A stretch of 25,437 nt of DNA, taken from NCBI GenBank assembly GCA_003990745.1, contig RBNI01000970.1, forward strand, positions 1 through 25,437, read 5' to 3'. The notes under the pieces are model-generated. The model did not search any database and had not been told where the DNA came from. It saw only the letters and a list, made by a program, of their open reading frames with translations. The position numbers were made by a program, and so were the translations under genes. Position 1 is the stretch's first letter. The number at the start of each line of letters is the position of its first letter. The stretch is from Jimgerdemannia flammicorona. Its lineage: Eukaryota > Mucoromycota > Endogonomycetes > Endogonales > Endogonaceae. Shown one piece after another: positions 1 to 8,169 of this stretch.

Positions 1-447
1 CAAATGAGATTTGGACTTGCAGAAACCACCAAAGAGTAAGGTTGGAAGATAACGGAGGCCAACAATGTTCAAGAAGACTCCAGAGAAGAAAGTGAAGACA
101 ACCGCAAGACTTCTGCCTATGCAACCTGCCAAATTGAAGATAGAATCTTTGAAGCCATCATAGACACAGGAGCAGGAGGATGTCTCCTCAGTAAGAAGGC
201 AGTAGATCGCTTAGGATGGGAGATCGAAGAAGCAACCAAGCTAGTATTCGTTACAGCAGATGATACAAGAGCCACCCCTCTGGGAAAGATCCGAGATGTT
301 CCCATCAAGTTTGGAGGAGCAACCATCCCGGTTGATGTGATTATAACCAATGCAACCAACTACAACATCCTCATTGGCAACCAGTGGCTTTACAAAGCCA
401 GAGCAATAATCGATCTGAATGCACAGAAGATGCAGATTGTCTACTGA
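1..447 (+). pseudogene. End of gag and aspartic protease of element A, broken by two stops
   Basis: Reading from base 1, the frame holds a TAA at 37-39, then an acidic linker, then a retropepsin-type protease. The active site reads IIDTGAGG with the catalytic Asp codon at 163-165, and the later strand reads ILIGNQWL, matching the usual ILG-x-x-W-L signature. Retropepsins act as dimers and cut the Gag-Pol polyprotein. A TGA at 445-447 separates the protease from the rest of pol, which continues in the same frame. Element C has AGA (Arg) at that codon, so the stop is a mutation and not a natural boundary. The gag start and zinc knuckle are outside the window. Confidence 0.85.
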
Positions 448-456
448 GGACAAAAG

Positions 457-2739
457 ATGCGAATCCCTATCAATGTTAACAAAGGAGTGCTCTCTGAGAT
501 GGAGGAAGAAGAAGGCGAGCAAGAGGAAGCCTACATGGTAACCACACAGAAAAAGAAGAAGAAAGTCAGATGGATGAGTGAGGAGGAATGGTGCAAGAAG
601 ATTACAGAAGGATATGTGCCACAAGGAGTCTGCCCCCATGGAATCAAGATGTACTGTATGGAGCATGTCAATGATTGCTACCAATGTACTGGTAGAATCA
701 AGAAGATCCACTATAAAAGAAAACGGAAGGTTCTCGAAGAACAGGCCAGAAGAAAAAAGGAAGAGGAGGAAGATGATGAACCACCAGCCCTCCTAGAAGA
801 CAGTGACGATGAAGAAGAGATCAAGGTCAAGATTTGGAAAATCCATCCTGATGAAGTTCTACCAGAATATAAGTCAAAGAATGCAGCTGGAATGGATATC
901 GCCACAGTGGAGGAAACCGTACTGGAGCCCCAGACAACCACCCTACTCACAACAGGACTGGAGATGATCATCCCAAAGGACCATGTTGGAATTCTCAAAA
1001 CAAGAAGCAGCCTAGCAAAAAGCGAAATCACCATTGAAGGAGGAGTTATCGATTCAGACTATATCAGAGAAATATTGCTCATTGCAAGAAACCACAATCC
1101 AACAATCCCATTCCCAATCAAGAAGAAGGACCGATTGGCACAGATGCTGATCTTCCCAGTACTACAACCAAAGATCATGGAAGTCAAGAAGTTGCAGGAA
1201 ACAGAGAGAGGAAGGAAGGGATTTGGATCTACAGGAAGGGGAGTATTCGCCAGCACCAAAATCACCGAATTAGATCACAGGAAGGAGGAGACCATAACCA
1301 AGCACAGCTACACTATTGGGAATGAGTTTCCTCTCAAGAAAGAACTCAAGAAGATACTCTATGAATTTGAGAATGTTCTTGCCACAGATTTCAAAGATAT
1401 CAAAGGAAAGACCCCGCATTACTATCATGATATGGACATAGGAGACACTGAACCAATCTATCAGAAGGCAAGACCCATTCCACCAGCCTACTGCGAATGG
1501 CTCAGAGAAGAAATCAAGCAGATGGAAGAAGCCGGTATCATCAAAGAAGCCAGTAGTCCCTGGGCTTCACCAGTCGTACTAGCCCCAAAGAAAGGAAGCA
1601 AGCCAGGAGAATTCGCACCAAGACTCTGTACCAATTACAGAAAGCTCAACTTGGTTACCAAGAAGGATCGCCAACTACTGCCTCTCATCAGCGATATTCT
1701 TGTAACTCTGGGAGATGAGGCACAATACTACAGCACCTTGGACTTATACTCAGGATTTTACCAAATCGGTCTCACAGAAGCAGCAAGTGAGAAATCAGCT
1801 TTCATCACACCAGACAGAACCTATGTCTACCTGCGAATGCCATTTGGAATGTGCAATGCACCAGCAAGCTTCCAGCGAATGATGAACAAAATCTTCCACT
1901 ATGATATGAGAAGATGGATGATGGTTTACGTGGATGATGTAATCATCTACAGCAAGATAGCTGAAGAACACCTGCAGCACATCCAGCAGATGATGGAAAG
2001 GTTGAGGAAGCATGGTCTTTATATTAAACCAAAGAAATGCAAGTTTGTGGAAATCAAGATCTTCTACCTCGGATATGTCATTAACCGAGATGGAACACAC
2101 ATGGACCCCCTCAAGATACAGGCAGTAGCGGCATATCCAAGACCCACTACAGTCACTGAAGCCCAAGCCTTCATGGGACTCGCCTCCAACTATCGCAGAT
2201 TTATTAGAGGATTTTCCAACATTGCAAGCCCAATTTACGAACTCAACAAGAAGGATATCAAGTTCCAATGGACTGGCAGGCAACAAAAAGCATTTGATGA
2301 ACTCAAGGTCAGGCTGACCCAGGCACTCATCCTTAGAAGACCCGATTGGACTCAAGAATTTATCTTACAGACAGATGCAAGCGCACAAGGACTTGGAGCA
2401 GTCCTGGCCCAGAAGAAGGACAAAGTAGAGTATGTCATTGCATACCTAAGCCGAGGAACCAGAGGAGCTGAAAAAGAATATGAATCCTACAAGTTGGAAT
2501 ACCTCGCGGTCATCTGGGCTGTGGAAAAATTCCACTACTACCTCGCTGGAAGACACTTCACTATCCAGACAGATCACTCAGCCCTCACCTGGCTACTGAT
2601 CACTAGACAACCCAAAGGAATCTATGCCAGATGGATCATGAAGTTACAAGCCTATGATGTAACAATCGTACACTGCCCAGGAAGAACCAACGCCAATGCA
2701 GATGCCCTCTCACGGACACCCCGAAACACCTCCAACTAG
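457..2739 (+). CDS. pol: Pol polyprotein of element A: Cys motif, dUTPase, reverse transcriptase, RNase H (760 codons)
   Basis: The ATG at 457 is simply the first Met after the TGA at 445; the natural polyprotein should begin upstream in gag. Residues 15-50 are acidic and basic linker. A Cys/His motif lies at 59-77. The dUTPase spans about 135-270: motif 1 AGMDIA (144), motif 2 RSSLAKSE (183), motif 3 GGVIDSDY (195) with a Gly to Arg change just after it, motif 4 DRLAQ (225), motif 5 GFGSTG (265). RT runs about 335-560, with Asp429 in TLDLYSGF, the block MPFGMCNAPASFQ (461) and YVDD at 491-494. RNase H runs about 630-755, with Asp640, Glu681, Asp706 and Asp749. All RT and RNase H catalytic residues are present. 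The frame ends at TAG 2737, just after a probable +1 frameshift site; integrase follows in the next frame. Confidence 0.93.
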   Translation: MRIPINVNKGVLSEMEEEEGEQEEAYMVTTQKKKKKVRWMSEEEWCKKITEGYVPQGVCPHGIKMYCMEHVNDCYQCTGRIKKIHYKRKRKVLEEQARRKKEEEEDDEPPALLEDSDDEEEIKVKIWKIHPDEVLPEYKSKNAAGMDIATVEETVLEPQTTTLLTTGLEMIIPKDHVGILKTRSSLAKSEITIEGGVIDSDYIREILLIARNHNPTIPFPIKKKDRLAQMLIFPVLQPKIMEVKKLQETERGRKGFGSTGRGVFASTKITELDHRKEETITKHSYTIGNEFPLKKELKKILYEFENVLATDFKDIKGKTPHYYHDMDIGDTEPIYQKARPIPPAYCEWLREEIKQMEEAGIIKEASSPWASPVVLAPKKGSKPGEFAPRLCTNYRKLNLVTKKDRQLLPLISDILVTLGDEAQYYSTLDLYSGFYQIGLTEAASEKSAFITPDRTYVYLRMPFGMCNAPASFQRMMNKIFHYDMRRWMMVYVDDVIIYSKIAEEHLQHIQQMMERLRKHGLYIKPKKCKFVEIKIFYLGYVINRDGTHMDPLKIQAVAAYPRPTTVTEAQAFMGLASNYRRFIRGFSNIASPIYELNKKDIKFQWTGRQQKAFDELKVRLTQALILRRPDWTQEFILQTDASAQGLGAVLAQKKDKVEYVIAYLSRGTRGAEKEYESYKLEYLAVIWAVEKFHYYLAGRHFTIQTDHSALTWLLITRQPKGIYARWIMKLQAYDVTIVHCPGRTNANADALSRTPRNTSN
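631..687 (+). other. Cys/His motif between protease and dUTPase (element A)
   Basis: Residues 59-77 of the 760-codon frame have the spacing C-x7-C-x2-H-x3-C-x2-C, followed by a Lys/Arg-rich stretch. Element C has exactly the same spacing at 21497-21553, and B has a variant with extra cysteines at 11381-11473. It looks like a small metal-binding module distinct from the gag CCHC knuckle. Its function is unknown; nucleic-acid binding is a guess from the basic flank. Confidence 0.7.
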
Positions 2740-3952
2740 CAAATCAATCATGAATAAGGAACTCTACTACGGAATTATCACCTACCTGGGACAGCGAAAG
2801 ATACCCCAACATTTAGAAGAATGGACACAAACAATCATCAGCAGGACATGGAAACAATTCAAAGCCGATGGAGAAACACTGAAGAAAGGAAAACTACTAG
2901 TCATACCCAATCACAAGAAGGAACAAGCAATGAAATCAATACACAAACTTGGCCATCTAGGAGGAAAAAACACATACGACAAAGCAAGAAGAACAATGTG
3001 GTGGCCAGGAATGGAGGAAGATATCAGACAATTTGTCAAGACCTGCGACAAATGCTAGAAACAAAAACAAGACCAACAAAATCAAGCCCTGGGATCAGCG
3101 CACATAGAACCAGTACCATTCACCCACATTGCAATGAATGTAATTGGTCCTCTACCCCTGACCTTGACTGGCAACCGATATATCATTGTCATTGTGGACC
3201 TCTTCACAAAATGGATAGAGGCAGGACCCTTCAAGGAAGCCAATGCACAGTCAATTGCTGATTTCTTTCACAAAGAAATTATCTGCTGATTCAAGACCCC
3301 AGTACAAGTCACCACAGACAGAGGAACAGAATTTGTAAACTAGTTCTTTGAGATCCTCTACAAGAAATATAGAATCCAGCATATTCGGACCATGGCATAC
3401 CATCCTCAAGGAAACGGACAAGCGGAAAGAACCAACAAAACACTCAAGAATATTATCGCCAAGATCTGTGATAACTACGAAAATTGGGATCACTATCTGC
3501 CAATAGTATTATCCGCTCTTCGGGATATCCGATCACAAAGCACCCACTTCACCCCTCGGGAAATGCTGTTTGGAGAAGAAAGTTCTCAAGAAACCTTATT
3601 GTCCAATAGAGATGCTGTCTGGAAACGTGTGGACACAGAGATACGGAAACTACACCAAATCAGAAAGAAGGCTGAAGATTACATCATTAAGGCACAGACA
3701 CTTCAACGGAACAATGCAGAAAAGACCCACAAGCCCTTGGAGATTATCAAGATAGGAGACAAAGTCCTAGTGTATCAGAATATGGTGGAAGCTTCATGGT
3801 CGTGAAAACTGGAGCCCAAGTGGGAAGAACCTTACCTGGTGCAAGATATAAAAGGGACTACCTTTTGGCTACGAAAAACTTCAGGCACAATCATCCCTAC
3901 TACTATTCACCGAAACCGAATCAAGAAGTATCATAACCAGTCAACGAAGTAA
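2696..3952 (+). pseudogene. Integrase of element A, broken and catalytically defective
   Basis: The frame is open from before 2696 to TAG 3056, then continues past TAG 3056, TGA 3287, TAG 3341 and TGA 3803 to TAA 3950. The zinc-binding N-terminus keeps His in IHKLGHLGG and the Cys pair in CDKC. The catalytic core has TTDRGTEF (second Asp) and NGQAERTNKT (Glu). The first catalytic Asp, expected before VIGPLP, is Asn (AAT at 3137-3139; element C has GAT). A GPY/F-like block, KLEPKWEEPYLV, lies near the C-terminus. Two stops align with Arg or Gly codons in C. A conserved ATG at 2750 begins MNKELYYG, as in C. Integrase inserts the cDNA; this copy cannot do so. Confidence 0.87.
2714..2730 (+). promoter_or_regulatory. 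Candidate +1 ribosomal frameshift site between RNase H and integrase (element A)
   Basis: The frame-1 codons here read ACA CCC CGA AAC, with a TAG 13 bases after the CGA. Integrase is open in the +1 frame across this point. The 17 bases GGACACCCCGAAACACC are identical in element C (23587-23603), where the same +1 change occurs. Slippage of the Pro tRNA on CCC-C, with a slow CGA in the A site, would fuse RNase H to integrase. An alternative is separate initiation of integrase at the conserved ATG (2750 here). Confidence 0.55.
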
Positions 3953-4025
3953 TGCTGCTGCCCTCAAGATCACTAGCGCAGCCCAGCGAGCTATAGAAAG
4001 ACAGTGGTGTTCCACTGAGCCACCA

Positions 4026-4394
4026 ATGATGGAGGAATCCTTCGACAGCATCCAGAGTATAGTGCAGATGCACTTATCACGAATCTCACATTTCAAGGCC
4101 TACCAGAACCGAACCGAGTTCCAGGAATACTTCAAGTTGGGACAGCTACTGAATTCAAAACCGAAGATGGGAAAAGAAGACTGGATCAAGGAATGTCAGC
4201 TCTCCTACATTCAAATTACGATTGCAAAAAGAGTACACAAGTTATTCAAGGATGACGAAGCAGCCTTGGCCCACTTCCGGGAAGTAACCCCAAGAGAGTT
4301 TGGATATGTCAAGAGGCAACACTGGAGGAACATAATGGCACAAATTGCACAGTATAAGGAGATACAAATCATAGAAGCCTGGGAGTTCGAGTGA
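4026..4394 (+). CDS. Accessory ORF of element A, 122 codons, between integrase and polypurine tract
   Basis: This ORF starts 74 bases after the integrase stop and ends 31 bases before the polypurine tract. The frame is open upstream of the ATG at least into the end of the integrase gene, so the start is uncertain. I recognise no known domain; there is no signal peptide or membrane segment, and the protein is mostly charged and probably helical. It shows weak colinear similarity to residues 71-147 of the 284-codon ORF in the LTR of C: QEY (33), LGQLL (38), IAKR (66), an aromatic or hydrophobic pattern, VTPREF against VRVSDF, and AQIA against ARVA, with about 39 ungapped positions after IAKR. 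It may be a shorter relative of that protein. Confidence 0.55.
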   Translation: MMEESFDSIQSIVQMHLSRISHFKAYQNRTEFQEYFKLGQLLNSKPKMGKEDWIKECQLSYIQITIAKRVHKLFKDDEAALAHFREVTPREFGYVKRQHWRNIMAQIAQYKEIQIIEAWEFE

Positions 4395-4425
4395 ATAGGA
4401 TGCTCCAAGGATGAATCACCTATTC

Positions 4426-4435
4426 AGGAGGAAGA
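4426..4435 (+). other. Polypurine tract of element A
   Basis: AGGAGGAAGA lies directly against the TG that opens the 3' LTR. The context TATTCAGGAGGAAGATGT is identical before the 3' LTR of element C, which fixes the LTR boundary in both elements. The tract primes plus-strand DNA synthesis. Confidence 0.85.
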
Positions 4436-4649
4436 TGTGACAGTTGATCTGAATTAGTAACATGAAACAGGGGGAATAGACATTTGATCACGGTACCTGA
4501 ATCCAATTCCCTATATAGTTTAGCCTTATAAATAGCAGTCATATTCTGCAAAGTGCAGAAACTTTAATGTTTGCAAAGATTTAGAAGATGTTAGAATGTT
4601 TACAATCAGCAGAATCCTAGCAGATGTTGAAAGATCCGATACTTGCAGA

Positions 4650-4696
4650 ATGACTCATTACTTAGCTACCTTATAGCTAGCAAACTTGTATAAATA
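4650..4696 (+). promoter_or_regulatory. LTR promoter of element A: TGACTCA palindrome plus TATA box
   Basis: ATGACTCAT (4650-4658) is a perfect AP-1/Gcn4-type bZIP site. TATAAATA (4689-4696) starts 39 bases after the site begins. In C, ATGAGTCAT and TATAAAAG are 38 bases apart start to start. In fungi such sites are bound by Gcn4/CpcA-type regulators of amino-acid starvation; actual binding here is inference. Confidence 0.6.
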
Positions 4697-4714
4697 ACCC
4701 AGTATCTTAGAGTG

Positions 4715-4720
4715 AATAAA
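4715..4720 (+). terminator. Poly(A) signal AATAAA in LTR of element A
   Basis: AATAAA lies 19 bases after the TATA box. The same TATAAATA-then-AATAAA arrangement occurs in the LTR of C (19240 and 19267). It would act in the 3' LTR copy to end the genomic RNA. Confidence 0.5.
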
Positions 4721-4899
4721 CCTCAGATCGAAATAGTTCAAAGCAAAGAGAAAGCAAAGGAACTAGTAAGCCTGTGGGCAGATACACTTCGAACTCACCC
4801 ACCCCTACATACCAAGGACTCCGCAGAGTCAAAGAAGATCAAGAATTCAAGATACAGAAATCTGATGTACTTACAAGGTTAAGCATCCGCTACGTTACA

Positions 4900-5370
4900 A
4901 TATATAAATATATAAATATATATATTAAATATATTTATTAGAGTTTATTTCTATATAAAATTTATTACTAATAAGATTTTTTTTATAAAATCAAAATATA
5001 AAAACTAATCTTAGATATATAAATTAAAAAATTTAAGAATAATTTTAATATAAAAGTACTCTAAAATTAATAAATTAAAAAAGAGTAAAATATAGTTAAT
5101 ATATAGTTTGAAATAATTAAATTAAGCATATATATTTATTAATAAATAAATAAATAAAGTATTATAAAGTAATTAAGTAACTTATTAAATATTAAATTTT
5201 AAAATAATATAGCTATTACAAATTCTTATCAATTTTAATATATTAAAACTAGCTTTATATATATATTATAATCTTTATAATTCAGATTTTTCATAATTAA
5301 TAATAATTCTTTATATAATAAGTCTTTTTTATAATCTATTCTTAATAAATATAATTTCTCCTATATACTG
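4900..5370 (-). pseudogene. 3' remnant of decayed Ty1/copia element D, left of element B
   Basis: This is extremely AT-rich sequence with no CG dinucleotide and TA-rich runs near 4901-4940. On the - strand it directly continues the copia RNase H reading from 15389 onward once element B and one copy of its target duplication are removed: the ...YYSRIK motif runs into this segment and a short frame continues. Beyond the first few dozen codons I can match nothing with confidence. No other gene is visible. Confidence 0.55.
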
Positions 5371-5375
5371 TAATG
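5371..5375. repeat. Target site duplication of element B, left copy
   Basis: TAATG here pairs with TAATA at 15384-15388 just outside the other LTR; the single mismatch is a transition. Five bp is the usual Ty3/gypsy duplication size. Confidence 0.65.
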
Positions 5376-6596
5376 TGCCTGGCTCAATAGAGGTAAATTA
5401 CAAGGTTGGGAGTTGATGTAGTTTGGCTCGAGCCCCCAGTTACTTTGTTAAAAATAATAAACTATTCTTGGTATTTAGTGGTATAATAGTCAATCTGGAT
5501 ATTTACAAGAGATTTCCTTATTGAGATGGTTCTCTGAGTATAGTGGTGATTTGTATGTCTTTCCTTCTTGAGTCAACTGGGAATTGGTAGAATTTTATAT
5601 ATAGTATGATGATCTTTGTATATAATGGTCTGGAAATTTAACAGTTCTCTTTCTTGGGTATCAGTCTCCAAAAGTATATGATTTCTGACTATGGCAATTT
5701 TGTATAGCATGGCAATTTCTTAAAACAGCAGCTTACTGAGAATTATACTGGTGGTGGGTTCTTCTGTATTGGCTCACTAGAAATAAACTAATAACTTGGA
5801 TAACTCAGATGTCATGGATTTTTTCTGAATTGATGGGCTCTCTGAGAATATTACTTTGGGTGGCATAGATAGCTCAGATAACTCAGATGATATAGATAAC
5901 TCTGATTACTCGGAAGATGGATAATTCAATAACTCAGATAACTCAGATGTGGATTCTTGGCAAGTTACATCAAGACTGACTTTGTTTGTACAGAGTTATA
6001 TTGTTGACTGGCTCTACTGTGAAGTTATATCAACAGACTGGCTTGTGGTAAGGTTTCTTATAGTGAGCTCTCTGAGAATATGGGTAATTAGGATTCTTCA
6101 GACTTATCTAGCAAGTAAACCAAAACAAACTTGTTCTTTATATCAGAAAGTGGACCAGAGTAGGAAAGAGGCAAAGCTCACAATCTCTTAGTAGTGGCTA
6201 TAGAGTAGGTATTTCTTCTAAGTGTTGCAATCCTTCCTGGATCAAGTGGCTTTTGACAGATATATCTCTCAAAGTATAGTAAGCAGACTTGTCTTTTGCT
6301 TTGTGTTTCAGAACTGAGGTTTATTCACTCTTGTCTCTGGAGTATTTTATACAGTTGTGGTTACTATCTGGTACTACATTACTAACTATAGATTGCTAAC
6401 TATGGCAAGTGTTTCTTGAGGATACAGTGTATCTTGAGAGTATGGTATACCTAGAGAGTACAGGTAAATATACTGTTTCTGATATCTCTGACTAAATATA
6501 CAAGTTGGTGCAGTAAAGTAGTCTTGGTTACTTAGTATACTAGATATAGTATGTGGCTAATTTATGATTTTGGCAGTGCAATTCTGTTGCTCATCA
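5376..6596 (-). repeat. 3' LTR of element B (left copy, 1221 bp)
   Basis: Matches 14142-15383 along its length. The first about 76 bases (up to a length difference) show seven differences, all transitions. It carries a cluster of GATA motifs (5799-5942), mostly inside repeated GATAACTCA units, and on the - strand a candidate TATA box at 5592-5601. I see no credible ORF; short open frames here are chance. Confidence 0.9.
5799..5942. promoter_or_regulatory. Cluster of GATA-factor-like motifs in LTR of element B
   Basis: Five GATAA and one GATAG core occur here, most in the unit GATAACTCA. The other LTR repeats the pattern at about 14553-14705. Fungal GATA factors (nitrogen, iron and light regulators) bind such cores. 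The cluster lies upstream of the candidate TATA box on the - strand. The regulatory role is inferred. Confidence 0.4.
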
Positions 6597-6612
6597 CATC
6601 AGCCCCCACTAA
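6597..6612 (-). other. Polypurine tract of element B
   Basis: On the - strand AGTGGGGGCTGATG runs straight into the TG of the 3' LTR. It is purine-rich with a G5 core, at the position required for plus-strand priming. It differs in sequence from the tract of A and C. Confidence 0.55.
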
Positions 6613-7195
6613 AGAATGGTCTGTCCTCAGACAATCCTTTAGTCATCATTCCAATGTGTATAAGAATCTTCAGCATCAATACCTGAACCAGTATCTTCAT
6701 TTAGATCAGAGTCACTCTACTCAACAGGCTCTTCTTCTTCCTCTGGAAACAGAATTTTGATATGGTTGATGATGCTCTAGTAGGTGGCAGGATTTATGTT
6801 TTGAATGTCATTTAGAAGGAATTGTGCTTGTGTCAAGGCTGGGACATTTCATTTGTAGATTATATATAACCTATCTACAATAGTGGTATTTTTCTGAATA
6901 AGGCCAGTGGAGTTTCTGATATAGATTAGGTCTGCTGCTGGGAGGTTTTACAACTATTCTCCAATTACATAGTAGGCCTGTAGCTAGTGAACTTGTAGTA
7001 AATGTCTGGCCAATATAAGGTTCTCTTGATAGATCTGGATTTGCTGAAGGGGGTTTCCATTGGCTTGTTGGAATTATAGAAGAGAAACCAGGAGTGATTG
7101 GAATGAACTCAGAACAAGGGTCTGGAGACACTGGTCAATTGTCTGGTTTATGAGGAGAGAGGTATATCTTGAGGTAGTTGATGTATACTGATGTT
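6613..7195 (-). other. Region between integrase and polypurine tract of element B; degraded acidic coding tail
   Basis: An 86-codon open frame at 7131-6871 has no recognisable domain. Further on, a broken frame encodes a run of Glu (FPEEEEEPVE, near 6718-6755) followed by a Ser/Asp-rich tail interrupted by stops. This could be the remains of a C-terminal Pol tail or of a separate accessory ORF, in the same place as the accessory ORF in A. I cannot show similarity to that ORF. Confidence 0.3.
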
Positions 7196-7199
7196 CTGA

Positions 7200-8130
7200 G
7201 AGTCCACCCATCCATGCTTCTTAAATAGATACTGGTTCCTCAGATGTTGTGTACAAGATAAGGTCCTTCTCATTTGGGCTCCAATTTGGCAGCAAAATTT
7301 ATTTCAATAATACTTCTCCAAACTAGTACTTGATCTCTGATCTTGATCTTCTAATCCTTCTATTTCTGGTTATAGTACTTCTTTTGTCTTTCTTGAGCTT
7401 TGATAATTTGACCTCAGGCTTGATTATATAACTGTTCTGCCTTCTTGAGGAGGTCTCTAAGATTCTCATAGTCAGCAGTTCTAGTTTTCTTGGTAAACAT
7501 TATTTCAAATGGCTTTTATTTGGTGGAGGCAGCAGGGGTATTTCAAATTTCCCATAGGATCTCAGGTAAGCAGAGGTCCTAATTGGTAGGATTGACTCAG
7601 GCAAGTTCTTTCTTAATGGTCTGGTTATTCTTTCTGTCATACCATTGGTCTGCGAGTGGTATGATATGGTCTGTTTGAGGTAGATCTTGTGAATTCAGGC
7701 ATAACATATGATAATGTTATTGATGAATTCTATATCTCAGTCAGAGATAAGTTCTTCTAGGGGTCTATATTTGAGTGTAAGTCTATGGAGGAGGCCTACA
7801 ATAGTTAAGACATCTGCAATTTCCATTGGAAAAACCTCAGGTCACTTAGTCAGATATTCCACAAATACAAGAATGTATCTATTTCTTCTTGGTGTTCTCT
7901 GAAAGATGTTATCTGGTAGTGCAATTAGTTGTAGTAGTGTTTGATAATTCTTTCTTTCTTGGTACTTCTGGTAGGTATCACATTTCTTGAGTATGTTCCA
8001 GACTTATATTCTGAGATTGGGCCAATGTTGGTATGTTGTTCACAACTTTTCTTCTATGTTTGCTTGTTCTTAGTGGGCTTTCTGATGTTCTTTCTGAATG
8101 AGATCTTCTTGTATCTTGATGGTCTGAGGA
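7200..8130 (-). pseudogene. Integrase of element B, decayed
   Basis: On the - strand the pieces occur in the right order: NILKKCDTYQKY (the zinc-binding Cys pair with the second Cys changed to Tyr), RYILVFVEYLTK followed by a TGA where Trp is usual, LISD-stop-DIEF (the usual SDRGTEF block with TGA at the Arg position), and YHSQTNGMTER holding the catalytic Glu (near 7625-7665). A late NWSPNE-type block resembles the GPY/F region. Stops and shifts make it non-functional. It follows RNase H, confirming the gypsy order. Confidence 0.78.
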
Positions 8131-8169
8131 GCTTCCTTTAGGGTATAGTTCCTTGGGACACTCTTCTTC

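Larger units (their letters stand above)
1..4899 (+). mobile_element. Element A: dUTPase-bearing Ty3/gypsy LTR retrotransposon, 5' end outside window
   Basis: Order seen is protease, Cys/His motif, dUTPase, RT, RNase H, integrase, accessory ORF, polypurine tract, 3' LTR. RNase H before integrase is the Ty3/gypsy order. The 5' LTR and most of gag lie outside the window. The 3' LTR ends at 4899 and abuts decayed copia sequence. Stops at 37, 445, 3056, 3287, 3341 and 3803 break the frame, so the copy is probably not autonomous, although 457-2739 is fully open. It is closely related to element C (17935 onward) along the whole of pol. Confidence 0.93.
4436..4899 (+). repeat. 3' LTR of element A (464 bp)
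   Basis: The LTR begins TGTGAC just after the polypurine tract and ends GTTACA, a near-perfect terminal inverted repeat. A TGACTCA site, a TATA box and an AATAAA signal occur in that order. The end CTACGTTACA resembles the 5' LTR end of C (CTATGTGACA at 19471-19480). The left LTR is outside the window, so the length rests on boundary signals and not on a repeat pair. Confidence 0.8.

Noticed and set aside
457..2739. A host dUTPase gene fused to a retroelement fragment
   Set aside because: The same PR-Cys-dUTPase-RT order appears in three elements, and the frame is continuous with protease upstream and RT downstream, so it is part of pol.
4900..5375. Mitochondrial or centromeric AT-rich DNA
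   Set aside because: It continues the copia reading from the other side of B, and the matching tract at 15389-17934 holds clear copia pol motifs.
5799..5950. CRISPR-like array in the GATAACTCA repeats
   Set aside because: Units are 9 bp, irregular, lack unique spacers of constant length, and lie in an LTR.
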